A stretch of DNA of 42,730 nt from Sutterella sp. (lineage in GTDB: Bacteria; Pseudomonadota; Gammaproteobacteria; Burkholderiales; Burkholderiaceae_F), in contig DYCH01000078.1 in NCBI GenBank assembly GCA_019418235.1, positions 1 to 42,730 of the forward strand, written 5' to 3'. The notes beneath the pieces were generated by a model. It was not told the origin of the DNA. It did no database searches and saw only the letters and a program-made list of their open reading frames with translations. Shown piece by piece: positions 7,661 to 15,617 of the stretch (position 1 is the first letter of the stretch; each line of letters opens with the position of its first letter). A program made the translations under genes and the position numbers.

Positions 7661-7698
7661 GAAAAAAGGGAGCAGCCTTAAAACTGTTCCCTTTTTTC
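7661..7698. terminator. Bidirectional terminator between M20 and GntR genes
   Basis: GAAAAAAGGGAGCAG (7661-7675) pairs with CTGTTCCCTTTTTTC (7684-7698), with one G-T wobble. A- and T-runs flank the stem symmetrically, so it can end both convergent transcripts. Confidence 0.88.
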
Positions 7699-7717
7699 GT
7701 TGAATTGATGCTTTTGA

Positions 7718-8380
7718 TTAGAGTGGCAACAATTGCGATTGTTCCATCAAGTGAGAACGCAAAAGGTCAGAAGCTTTTTGAGCTTCGCCCATGCGAATGG
7801 CGTGCAAAATTTCACGTTCTTGACGGGCCACTTCTAAGAAAAAGGCGCGATCCATTTTAGCGACACGGTGAGCGGTCTTTTCAAAGTAGGTAACCAAAAC
7901 ACCGGAAAAGACCTGTAAAACACGATTGCCACAGCCTTCTAATAATAGAAGGTGAAATTCTCGGTCAAAACGGTCAGCTACCAACGGTTCATCAGCATGC
8001 TCTTCAATCTTATTGAGTGTACCTTCTAGGCGAGAGGCCAATGCCGGCGTAATGCGACGCGTAATTAAAGGCATCAAAGAACATTCCACCAAGGCACGAG
8101 CCTCGATAAATTCCCCAATATCAAAGTTGGCAACGTCAAAGCGCATTTGGATTTGATTCCGAAGGCTGTTGGCCCCAACCTCACGAACGGTCGTACCGCG
8201 CTTGGGCGTTCGAACCAAAATCCCCATTTGCGTGAGCACGTCCAATTCTTTACGAATGCGATAACGCGTGACACCAAATTGCTTAGCAAGCTCCGTTTCC
8301 GTGTCAATGCGCTCACCGTTTCTGGCTTGAGCTTGCAAATGATCTCGGATCTGTTCGAACAAATTGTCGTTGTGTTGCAT
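7718..8380 (-). CDS. GntR-family transcriptional regulator, FadR/FCD subfamily
   Basis: 220 aa. The N-terminal winged helix (residues about 5-70) contains the GntR recognition pattern ETELAKQFGVTRYRIRKELD and the wing VRTPKRGTTV. The C-terminal FCD domain (about 85-215) has EARALVE, DREFHLLLLEG and LLRSHL, carrying the Asp/His positions that bind a metal and carboxylate effectors in this subfamily. It is convergent with the M20 gene and divergent from dcu2. Perfect TTGTCGACAA-core palindromes lie in its upstream region (8489-8504) and upstream of the lyase gene (69-84). A possible -10 (TATAAT, minus strand, 8420-8415) precedes it. It is the obvious candidate to regulate the island in response to a dicarboxylate, and probably itself. 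Confidence 0.9.
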   Translation of the reverse strand: MQHNDNLFEQIRDHLQAQARNGERIDTETELAKQFGVTRYRIRKELDVLTQMGILVRTPKRGTTVREVGANSLRNQIQMRFDVANFDIGEFIEARALVECSLMPLITRRITPALASRLEGTLNKIEEHADEPLVADRFDREFHLLLLEGCGNRVLQVFSGVLVTYFEKTAHRVAKMDRAFFLEVARQEREILHAIRMGEAQKASDLLRSHLMEQSQLLPL

Positions 8381-8488
8381 TTTTGTTCTTTACAAAAAAT
8401 TAATTATGTCTGTGATTATAGGACAACACATTCAAAATAGCCGTAATCTCAAATACTTACAGGATTTCACCTAATAGAACGTTTTTTC

Positions 8489-8504
8489 AAATTGTCGACA
8501 ATTT
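8489..8504. promoter_or_regulatory. GntR-type operator between gntR and dcu2
   Basis: The perfect 16-bp palindrome AAATTGTCGACAATTT shares the TTGTCGACAA core with the site at 69-84. It lies 109 bp from the gntR start and 236 bp from the dcu2 start, so it could serve both. Confidence 0.72.
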
Positions 8505-8585
8505 AGTAAATTCCCTACTAGCATTACAAAAGTCATTGTAATAATTCTTGCTATTTTTCTAGGAAAATCGAATACTTATCAACAG

Positions 8586-8643
8586 ATTGTCGAGCAATTC
8601 TTGGCTTTTGTCGATATTTGTTCAGGTATTTGTCGTCGAATTT
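8586..8643. promoter_or_regulatory. Cluster of degenerate operator half-sites upstream of dcu2
   Basis: TTGTCG occurs at 8588-8593, 8608-8613 and 8630-8635. ATTGTCGAGCAAT and ATTTGTCGTCGAAT are imperfect forms of the nearby palindrome. Spacing of about 20 bp (two helical turns) between the first two and the second two suggests cooperative binding on one DNA face. The pattern is seen; the function is inferred. Confidence 0.45.
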
Positions 8644-8739
8644 TCGTTAAAAGACGCTTACAATTCGACCTAATTAATAGAGTGACCATTGTACGGCGCT
8701 CTTTTTCTTATATCTTCTATCTACTATCAAGGACAAAAA

Positions 8740-10074
8740 ATGGTCGATCTTGAGTTTTGGCTTCAGCTCGCCGTTGTGCTCTTCTGCCTTGCTATCGGTG
8801 GTCGCTTCGGCGGTGTTGGCTTGGGCGCTGCCGGTGGTTTCGGTGTGAGCATTTTGGTTTTAGGCTTTGACATGCAACCGGGCTCTCCTCCGGTGTCTGT
8901 TTTGTTGATTATCACCGCTGTGATTGCTTGTACGAGTGTGTTGCAAGGCTCCGGTGGTTTGGACTTCTTGGTGGGTTTGGCTGAAAAACTGCTTCGCAAA
9001 TGGCCCCGCGCCATTAACTTTGTGGGGCCGGTCGTTTGCTCCATGTTCGTGATTTTCGTGGGGACGGCCTATGTGGCTTTTGCCGTCTATCCGGTGGTCG
9101 CTGAAGTGGCAGCCTCTGCCAAAATCCGTCCTGAACGTGCCGTCTCGGCTTCTGTGATCTGCGCAGGGATCGGCGTGATGGCTAGCCCCATGAGTGCTGC
9201 CATGGCCGCCATGGTGGGCATCATGTCCGCTTACGGCTACACGCTCTTAGACATCCTTTCTGTTTCCGTGCCGACGTACTTCATTGCTATTCTTTGCGCT
9301 TGCTTGTCCGTGAACTGGCGCGGTAGCGAATTGGAAAAGGATCCCGTGTTCTTGCATCGTGTGGAAACGGGTCAATACACGGAATTGCACGCTAACATTT
9401 CTGATCGCTTCAATGTTGAACCCTCTAAGGGTGCCAAGCTTGGCGTCTTGATCTTTGCCTTGGGCATTTTAACGTCCATCACGGTGGGCTCTGTCGACGC
9501 CCTTCGCCCGTCTTGGGAAGTGGCCGGTAAGATCAGCAAGTTGCCGATCCCGTCTTTGATTCAAATGGTCATGTTGGCCACGGCTCTCGTGATTATTGTT
9601 TTGTGTAAGGTGCCGAGCGACAAGTTTGCCTCCGGTTCCGTTTTCCGCTCCGGTCTTATCGGTGTGGTGGGCGTCTTCGGTATTTCTTGGTTGACGGGTA
9701 CGTTCTTTGATACGCACAAGGACGTTTTCGTTCACTACTTCTCCGATATCGCTAGCTCCTCCCCGATCATCTTCTGTGTGGTTTGCTTCTGCTTTAGCTC
9801 CGTGATCTTCTCGCCGACCGTCAGTACGACGATCTTGATGCCGATCGGCTTGGCTTTGGGCTTGCAACCGCAATTGTTGATTGGTATTTGGGCCAGCTGC
9901 TACGGCGACTTCGTGATCCCGGGCGGTGCTCAAATCGGCTGTACGGCATTTGACCGTACCGGTACCACCAAGTTAGGTAGCTTTGTGTTTAACCACAGTT
10001 ACATGCGACCGGGTTTGGTCTTTGTAACGAGCGGTACCATTGTCGGTTACTTTATCTCTCAAATCATGCTCTAA
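8740..10074 (+). CDS. DcuA/DcuB-family C4-dicarboxylate transporter, copy 2
   Basis: 444 aa from the ATG at 8740, which has AAGGA six bases upstream. It is exactly the same length as copy 1 (1644-2978) and very similar along its whole length, including GRFGGVGLGAAGG, TAYVAFAVYPVVAEVAASAK and FASGSVFRSGLIGVVGVFG. Like copy 1 it has IPGGAQIGCTAFDRTGTT in place of the classical LPTYP motif. The two are clear paralogues from duplication. It is transcribed alone, ended by its own terminator, and sits next to the GntR gene behind several operator-like repeats. It therefore appears to be the copy most tightly under that regulator. The exact substrate is not determined by sequence. Confidence 0.88.
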   Translation: MVDLEFWLQLAVVLFCLAIGGRFGGVGLGAAGGFGVSILVLGFDMQPGSPPVSVLLIITAVIACTSVLQGSGGLDFLVGLAEKLLRKWPRAINFVGPVVCSMFVIFVGTAYVAFAVYPVVAEVAASAKIRPERAVSASVICAGIGVMASPMSAAMAAMVGIMSAYGYTLLDILSVSVPTYFIAILCACLSVNWRGSELEKDPVFLHRVETGQYTELHANISDRFNVEPSKGAKLGVLIFALGILTSITVGSVDALRPSWEVAGKISKLPIPSLIQMVMLATALVIIVLCKVPSDKFASGSVFRSGLIGVVGVFGISWLTGTFFDTHKDVFVHYFSDIASSSPIIFCVVCFCFSSVIFSPTVSTTILMPIGLALGLQPQLLIGIWASCYGDFVIPGGAQIGCTAFDRTGTTKLGSFVFNHSYMRPGLVFVTSGTIVGYFISQIML

Positions 10075-10107
10075 TTAGTAACTACTCCTAATTAGTATTT
10101 GATCAAG

Positions 10108-10136
10108 AAAAGCGCTTCGTCATGAGGCGCTTTTTT
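10108..10136 (+). terminator. Rho-independent terminator after dcu2
   Basis: AAAAGCGC (10108-10115) pairs with GCGCTTTT starting at 10127, with an 11-nt loop and six T (10131-10136). Confidence 0.85.
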
Positions 10137-10430
10137 CATGTCTTTTGCCCTAACTTTCTCGTCAAACAAAGGCTTTGAGCGAGATTTGACGCAAAATAGC
10201 TTAGAAATGAATAGGTAGTTCTATCTACCACCTTTTCTCAAAAATAAGGGGTAACCCCTAAGACTTTTGTGAGTTTTTGTAAAGATTATTATCCAAACTC
10301 GTAATAGCACAAAAAAGCAACGATAACGGGGCGTCAATGGACAAATGACATCGTAAAATTGCACTGTCTAAAAAAGTGACTGTTTGTAACTTTTTTACCA
10401 ATTTTCTTATTACAGTAAAAGGAAACTACC
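10137..10430 (+). other. Intergenic region ahead of dcu3
   Basis: About 290 bp without a gene. Two small perfect inverted repeats are present: GGTAG/CTACC (10214-10229) and AGGGG/CCCCT (10247-10259). No TTGTCGACAA palindrome and no convincing -35/-10 pair was found. The ribosome binding site AAAAGGA precedes the ATG at 10431. The dcu3 gene therefore seems to be controlled separately from dcu1 and dcu2. Confidence 0.4.
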
Positions 10431-11780
10431 ATGATTGGTTTAGACTTTTGGCTGCAGATCCTTCTCGTATTGGTCTGTTTGTTCTACGGTGCCCGTAAAG
10501 GCGGTATGGCCCTTGGCCTTATCGGCGGTATCGGCCTTATCATTTTGATCTTCGGTTGCGGCTTGAAGCCGGGTAAGCCGCCGGTCGACGTGATCCTCAC
10601 GATTTTGGCCGTGGTTTGCGGTTCTGCAACGTTGCAAGCCGCTGGTGGTTTGGACTGCTTGCTCCAAATCGCTGAAAAGATCCTTCGTCGTAACCCGCGC
10701 TACGTCTGCTTCTTGGCTCCGTACATCTGCTGGTTCTTGACGATCCTTTGCGGTACGGGTCACGTTGTTTACACGATGCTCCCGATTATCTATGACGTTG
10801 CTATCAAGAATGGCATCCGTCCGGAACGTCCGATGGCTGGTTCTACGATCGCTTCCCAAATGGGCGTGATCTGCTCTCCGGCTGCTGTGGCTGCTGTGTC
10901 CATGATCGCTTTGATGGACGGTTACACCATCAACGGCATGCACTTCGGTTTCGTTGAACTCTTCTCCATCACGATTCCTGCTGGTTTCGTTGGTGTCTTC
11001 GCTGTTGGTACCTTCTCTTGGTTCCGCGGTAAGGACTTGGACAAGGACGAAGAATTCCAAAAATTGATTTCTGATCCGGAAACGAAGAACTATGTTTACG
11101 GTGACTCCACGACCTTGATCGGTCGCACGTTCTCCAAGACGCAATGGGCTTCTTTGTTCATCTTCTTGGCCGTGATCGTTATCGTTGCTCTTCTCGGTAT
11201 GTTCCCTGAATTGCGTCCGCAAGTTGGTGCTAAGCGCTTGTCCATGACGTTGGCCATCCAAATGTTCATGTTGGCTGCCGGTGCCTTGATGGTGATCTTC
11301 TGTGGCGTTAAGGCCTCCAGCGTTGCTAGCAACTCCGTGTTCCGCGCCGGTTGCGTGGCCATCGTTGCTGTGTACGGTGTGGCTTGGATGTGCGACACGA
11401 TGTTCGCTGCTCACTTGCCCACGTTGAAGGCTGGCTTGACGGAAGCCGTTAAGGAAGCTCCGTGGTTGTACGCTGTTGTGTTGCTCTTGACCTCTAAGCT
11501 CGTGAACTCTCAAGCTGCTGCTGTGGCTACGATCGTTCCGGCCGCTTTGAGCGTCGGTGTTCCTCCGGGCATCGTGGTGGCTTTCTCTGCCGCTTGCTAC
11601 GGTTACTACATCCTTCCGACGTACCCGTCTGACTTGGCTGCTATCCAATTCGACCGCTCTGGTACGACGCACATCGGTAAGTTTGTGATTAACCACTCCT
11701 TCATCATCCCGGGTTTGATCGGTGTGATTACGGCTTCTGTGATTGGTTACATCCTCGCCATGATCTACGGTTTCGTATAA
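10431..11780 (+). CDS. dcuB: Classical DcuA/DcuB anaerobic C4-dicarboxylate exchanger, copy 3
   Basis: 449 aa polytopic membrane protein. It has the normal family C-terminal motif ILPTYPSDLAAIQFDRSGTT followed by HIGKFVINHSFIIPG, unlike copies 1 and 2. The N-terminal ARKGGMALGLIGGIG and the central GTGHVVYTMLPIIYDVA also match mainstream DcuA/B proteins, which exchange fumarate, malate or aspartate for succinate during fumarate respiration. Codon choice is very restricted (mostly GGT, GCT, TTG, ATC), suggesting high expression. It has its own terminator and is followed by fumarase. I infer it to be the main housekeeping exchanger. DcuA versus DcuB cannot be separated by eye, so the symbol is tentative. 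Confidence 0.88.
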   Translation: MIGLDFWLQILLVLVCLFYGARKGGMALGLIGGIGLIILIFGCGLKPGKPPVDVILTILAVVCGSATLQAAGGLDCLLQIAEKILRRNPRYVCFLAPYICWFLTILCGTGHVVYTMLPIIYDVAIKNGIRPERPMAGSTIASQMGVICSPAAVAAVSMIALMDGYTINGMHFGFVELFSITIPAGFVGVFAVGTFSWFRGKDLDKDEEFQKLISDPETKNYVYGDSTTLIGRTFSKTQWASLFIFLAVIVIVALLGMFPELRPQVGAKRLSMTLAIQMFMLAAGALMVIFCGVKASSVASNSVFRAGCVAIVAVYGVAWMCDTMFAAHLPTLKAGLTEAVKEAPWLYAVVLLLTSKLVNSQAAAVATIVPAALSVGVPPGIVVAFSAACYGYYILPTYPSDLAAIQFDRSGTTHIGKFVINHSFIIPGLIGVITASVIGYILAMIYGFV

Positions 11781-11813
11781 ATCATCAGTATTGTTGATTA
11801 ATATGAAATGAAT

Positions 11814-11855
11814 AAACGGCAAGTAGTCTTCACTAGGTTACTTGCCGTTTTAATT
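11814..11855 (+). terminator. Rho-independent terminator after dcu3
   Basis: AAACGGCAAGTA (11814-11825) pairs perfectly with TACTTGCCGTTT (11839-11850), a 12-bp stem followed by TAATT. Confidence 0.8.
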
Positions 11856-11860
11856 TAGTC

Positions 11861-11889
11861 TTGTGTCTACGGGTACATAAGACGATAAT
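11861..11889 (+). promoter_or_regulatory. Candidate promoter for fumarase
   Basis: TTGTGT (11861-11866), a 17-bp spacer and GATAAT (11884-11889), just after the dcu3 terminator and about 105 bp upstream of the fumarase ATG. No FNR-like box with correct spacing was found here. Confidence 0.45.
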
Positions 11890-11993
11890 AAAAATACCCC
11901 TTGATCGAAAGATCGACTCATTGAAATCGGTTAGGAAAGACAAAAACGTTTGCCATCCCTAACTAATAGTGCACTAGAAAGGAGAGATAAAAG

Positions 11994-13646
11994 ATGTCTC
12001 AATTACCTGAATTCAAATACGCTCCGATGTTCCAAATGGGCAAAGACGACACGGAATACGAATTAATCACCAAAGACTACGTCTCCGTGAGCGAATTTGA
12101 AGGTAAGCCGATTCTTAAGGTTCAACCCGAAGCATTGACCACGTTGATTAACACTGCTTTCCATAACGTTAACTTCTTGTTGCGTCGCTCCCATAACGAA
12201 GCCGTCGCCAAGATTTTGAACGACCCGGAATCTTCTGATAACGACAAATACGTTGCCTTGACGATGTTGCGCAACGCCGAAATCTCCGCCAAGGGCATCC
12301 TCCCGATCTGCCAAGACACGGGTACGGCCATTGTTCATGGTGAAAAGGGTCAACAAGTTTGGACGGACTTCTGTGATGAAGAAGCCATCAGCTTGGGCGT
12401 TTACAATACCTACACGCAAGACGCTTTGCGTTATTCCCAAAACGCTCCCTTGACGATGTACAAGGAAGTCAACACCAAGTGCAACCTCCCGGCTCAAATC
12501 GACATTGAAGCCACGGAAGGCGACGAATACAAGTTCTTGTGCGTTGTGAAGGGTGGTGGTTCTGCCAACAAGTCCTACCTCTTCCAAAAGACCAAGGCCA
12601 TCTTGAACCCAGACGCTCTCGTTCCGTTCTTGGTTGACCAAATTAAGGACCTCGGCACGGCTGCTTGCCCGCCGTATCACATCGCTGTTGTCGTTGGCGG
12701 TACGTCTGCTGAAAAGACGATGTTGACGGTGAAGTTGGCCTCCACGAAGTTCTATGACAATTTGCCCACGACGGGTGATGAAACGGGTCGTGCCTTCCGC
12801 GACGTCGAATTGGAAAACACGTTGCTCGAAGCTGCTAACAGCATCGGCCTCGGCGCTCAATTCGGTGGTAAGTACATGGCTCACGACGTTCGCGTTGTTC
12901 GTTTGCCGCGTCACGGCGCCAGCTGCCCGATCGGTATCGGTGTGAGCTGCTCTGCTGACCGTAACGTCAAGTGCAAGATCAACAAGGACGGTTTGTGGAT
13001 TGAAAAGCTCGACACGCATCCGGAAGAATTGATTCCTGAAGCTTTCCGTAAGGACAGCGAAGGTCAAACCGTGAAGATTGACTTGAGCATGCCGATGGAT
13101 CAAATCCGCGCTGAATTGTCCAAGTACCCGGTCTCTACCCGTGTTTCCATGACGGGTACGATCATTGTGGGTCGTGACATCGCTCACGCTCGCATTAAGG
13201 AACGTCTTGACAAGGGCGAAGGTTTGCCCGATTACATCAAGAATCACCCGATCCTCTACGCAGGTCCTGCTAAGACTCCTGAAGGCTATGCTTGCGGTTC
13301 TATGGGCCCGACGACGGCTAACCGTATGGACCCGTACGCTGATCCCTTCATGGCTTCTGGTGGCTCCTTCGTGATGATCGCTAAGGGTAACCGTACGCAA
13401 GTCGTGACCGACGCTTGTAAGAAGTGGGGCGGTTTCTATCTCGGTACGATCGGTGGTGTGGCTGCTGCTTTGTCTGAAGCCGCTATTAAGAGCATCGAAT
13501 GCATCGAATATCCGGAATTGGGTATGGAAGCTGTCTACAAGATCGAAGTTGAAGACTTCCCGGCCTTCATCTTGGTTGACGACAAGGGTAACGACTTCTT
13601 CAAGCAATTGAAGCCGCGTTGCGTTTGCAAGTGCGAATCTAAGTAA
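11994..13646 (+). CDS. fumA: Class I (iron-sulfur) fumarate hydratase
   Basis: 550 aa with a strong ribosome binding site (AAAGGAGA at 11978-11985). This oxygen-sensitive [4Fe-4S] enzyme interconverts fumarate and malate in the cytoplasm. The cluster cysteines expected from E. coli FumA (105, 224, 318) are matched by Cys106 in ICQDTGT, Cys225 in TAACPPYH and Cys319 in IGVSC. The C-terminal domain has PTTANRMDPYADPFMASGGS. Codon choice is strongly biased, indicating abundant protein. It is a single-gene unit with terminators on both sides. With the Dcu exchangers and the fumarate-releasing lyase it connects fumarate to malate, as used in anaerobic succinate metabolism. FumA and FumB cannot be told apart by sequence, so the symbol is generic. 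Confidence 0.95.
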   Translation: MSQLPEFKYAPMFQMGKDDTEYELITKDYVSVSEFEGKPILKVQPEALTTLINTAFHNVNFLLRRSHNEAVAKILNDPESSDNDKYVALTMLRNAEISAKGILPICQDTGTAIVHGEKGQQVWTDFCDEEAISLGVYNTYTQDALRYSQNAPLTMYKEVNTKCNLPAQIDIEATEGDEYKFLCVVKGGGSANKSYLFQKTKAILNPDALVPFLVDQIKDLGTAACPPYHIAVVVGGTSAEKTMLTVKLASTKFYDNLPTTGDETGRAFRDVELENTLLEAANSIGLGAQFGGKYMAHDVRVVRLPRHGASCPIGIGVSCSADRNVKCKINKDGLWIEKLDTHPEELIPEAFRKDSEGQTVKIDLSMPMDQIRAELSKYPVSTRVSMTGTIIVGRDIAHARIKERLDKGEGLPDYIKNHPILYAGPAKTPEGYACGSMGPTTANRMDPYADPFMASGGSFVMIAKGNRTQVVTDACKKWGGFYLGTIGGVAAALSEAAIKSIECIEYPELGMEAVYKIEVEDFPAFILVDDKGNDFFKQLKPRCVCKCESK

Positions 13647-13661
13647 TTCGTCATTGCTCCA

Positions 13662-13727
13662 GGGCGCATTCATTGCGCCCTAAAACAGAAGAACCACACC
13701 TCAAAATCGAGCGTGTGGTTCTTTTTT
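13662..13727 (+). terminator. Double hairpin terminator after fumarase
   Basis: A first stem, GGGCGCA/TGCGCCC (13662-13680), is followed by a 10-bp stem, AGAACCACAC/GTGTGGTTCT (13690-13699 with 13713-13722), and a run of T to 13727. The second is a typical intrinsic terminator. Confidence 0.9.
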
Positions 13728-13745
13728 GGTTTCAAACTTTATGAA

Positions 13746-14582
13746 TTAAATTTGATACCCGGCCTTACGGGCAAAGCGAACCGTTGCATCCAAGAAACCT
13801 TGCTTGGAACCACAGTCGTAGCGAATACCTTCAAAGCGATGCGCATAGGTCGTGCCTAAATCCAATTGGCTGGCGATCCCGTCCGTTAATTGAATTTCAC
13901 CGCCCACACCCTTTTGAACATTCTTTAATTTTTCAAAAATTTCAGGTTCCAACACGTAGCGACCGATGACGGCCAACTGTGACGGCGCCACTTCAGGTTC
14001 GGGCTTTTCCACCATCGTGCGAACGCAGCTTGAGGCTGCAGTCGGGTCATCCACCCCCACAATCCCGTACTTCTTCGTATCGGCTAAGGGCACGTCTTGA
14101 ACGGCCAACACATTACCACCGCCCATTTGACGGCGCACGTCAATTAATTGACCGATTGCAGACTTTTGCGCATCAATTAAGTCGTCTGCCAACATCACAG
14201 CAAACGGTTCATCGCCCACCACCGGTTGAGCGCACAAAATGGCATGGCCAAGACCCAGAGGTTCAGGTTGACGGATGTAGACAAAGGTCACTCCCATCGG
14301 CGCAATGGAGCGCACCGTTTGCAAAAGTTCTTCCTTGCCCTTCTCGATGAGTTCTTTTTCCAACATCGGAGCCTTATCGAAATGGTCTTCAATGGCACGC
14401 TTGTAGCGCCCCGTAATGAAAATCATGTCCGTGATACCGGCGGCATACGCTTCTTCCACGGCGTACTGAATCAAAGGCTTATCAACAACCGGCAACATTT
14501 CTTTGGGCATGGCCTTGGTGGCCGGTAAAAAGCGCGTCCCTAACCCTGCAACCGGGAAGACGACTTTACGAACTTCTTTCAT
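13746..14582 (-). CDS. galU: UTP-glucose-1-phosphate uridylyltransferase
   Basis: 278 aa, a typical length. It makes UDP-glucose from UTP and glucose-1-phosphate, supplying surface polysaccharide synthesis. The nucleotide-binding N-terminus FPVAGLGTRFLPATKAMPKE is intact, followed by DKPLIQYAVEEA. VEKPEP and GGEIQLTDGI are also present. It is convergent with fumarase and divergent from apaH. A TATACT at 14626-14621 on the minus strand is a possible -10. UDP-glucose made here feeds the GalE encoded at 21343. Confidence 0.95.
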   Translation of the reverse strand: MKEVRKVVFPVAGLGTRFLPATKAMPKEMLPVVDKPLIQYAVEEAYAAGITDMIFITGRYKRAIEDHFDKAPMLEKELIEKGKEELLQTVRSIAPMGVTFVYIRQPEPLGLGHAILCAQPVVGDEPFAVMLADDLIDAQKSAIGQLIDVRRQMGGGNVLAVQDVPLADTKKYGIVGVDDPTAASSCVRTMVEKPEPEVAPSQLAVIGRYVLEPEIFEKLKNVQKGVGGEIQLTDGIASQLDLGTTYAHRFEGIRYDCGSKQGFLDATVRFARKAGYQI

Positions 14583-14754
14583 GGGGAAAACCTACGAAAA
14601 TAAATGAATCAACATCTATAAGTATAGACAAAGAGCGAATAGAAAACGCAAAGAGAAACGCTTTGAAAAACACTGACACTTTAAGGTCACTGCCTTAGAC
14701 TTTTTAAAACAAACTTCAATATACTGACAGCATTCAATAGGGGTGTTTTGAACT

Positions 14755-15573
14755 ATGCAATCGGCTCAAAAAATTTTAGTCATCGGTGATGTCCACGGCT
14801 GTCTGCCAACGCTTGAAGAGTTGCTCGACAAAGTGCAAGAGGAGATGCCTTTGCTCTTTTTGGGAGATGTCATCAATCGTGGCCCGCAATCGCTTTCCAC
14901 CTTGCGTCTTATTAAGACTTTAGGGACTCGCGCAAAGTTTCTCTTGGGTAACCACGAGATGCACCTATTAGCCTCTGCAGCAGGTGCCGGTAAAGTCAAT
15001 CGTCGAGATACGATTGATGAAATCTTAAATGCCCCCGACAGTGAAGAACTTATCGACTATATTCGTCATCAACCCCTTCTTTACCAATGGCAAGACTACA
15101 CGTTTGTGCACGCAAGCATTGACCCTGCGTGGACTTTAGAGGAAGCCAAGTCCCTCGCCCAAGAAGTACAAACCCATCTTCAAGGCAACGATTGGAAAGC
15201 CTATTTGCAACACATGTACGGCAAAGACTTGTGGGATAAGAAACTTACGGGTGACGCTCGCATGCGAGCCATCTTAAATGGCTTCACACGCATTCGTTTC
15301 GTGGATAAAAAAGGGATTCCTGACTACAAGATTAAAGAGGGTTTAGCGCAAAAACCCGATCATTTAATGCCGTGGTTTGTGTGCCCGGTCAGAAAAACCA
15401 AAAATGACCGCATTGTTTTTGGTCATTGGTCAACGTTGGGGCTTGTTGTTCAAGACAACGTCATTGCGCTTGATACGGGCTGCGTTTGGGGCGGAGCTCT
15501 GACGGCCATTGAATTGCCCGCTCGCAAAGTCTTGAGTGTTAAAGCCCCTCAATACCTTGACCCACTTGCTTAA
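14755..15573 (+). CDS. apaH: Symmetrical bis(5'-nucleosyl)-tetraphosphatase
   Basis: 272 aa metallophosphoesterase that hydrolyses Ap4A to two ADP. Motifs in order: GDVHG (11-15), GDVINRGP (37-44), GNHE (65-68), then FGHWSTLGL and LDTGCVWGGALTA near the C-terminus, all standard for ApaH. A possible -10, TATACT (14720-14725), lies upstream. It stands alone, divergent from galU, and ends at a bidirectional terminator. Confidence 0.94.
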   Translation: MQSAQKILVIGDVHGCLPTLEELLDKVQEEMPLLFLGDVINRGPQSLSTLRLIKTLGTRAKFLLGNHEMHLLASAAGAGKVNRRDTIDEILNAPDSEELIDYIRHQPLLYQWQDYTFVHASIDPAWTLEEAKSLAQEVQTHLQGNDWKAYLQHMYGKDLWDKKLTGDARMRAILNGFTRIRFVDKKGIPDYKIKEGLAQKPDHLMPWFVCPVRKTKNDRIVFGHWSTLGLVVQDNVIALDTGCVWGGALTAIELPARKVLSVKAPQYLDPLA

Positions 15574-15614
15574 AAAGAAAGGCGTCAATCGTGTGATATG
15601 GCGCCTTCTTTTTT
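15572..15614. terminator. Bidirectional terminator between apaH and plsC
   Basis: AAAAAGAAAGGCG (15572-15584) pairs with CGCCTTCTTTTTT (15602-15614) with one bulged base. A- and T-runs flank the stem, and it overlaps the apaH stop codon. Confidence 0.78.
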
Positions 15615-15617
15615 CAA

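Larger units (their letters stand above)
8381..8739. other. Regulatory region between gntR and dcu2
   Basis: A 359-bp AT-rich divergent intergenic region. It contains the perfect palindrome at 8489-8504, at least three further TTGTCG half-sites between 8586 and 8643, and a possible minus-strand -10 for gntR at 8415-8420. No coding capacity is seen. A TTG at 8689 is in frame with dcu2, but AAGGA at 8729-8733 points to the ATG at 8740 as the start. Confidence 0.6.

Noticed and set aside
11900..11918. FNR-like TTGATCGAAAGATCGA upstream of fumarase
   Set aside because: The spacing between half-sites is wrong (6 instead of 4), and the second half is ATCGA, not ATCAA.
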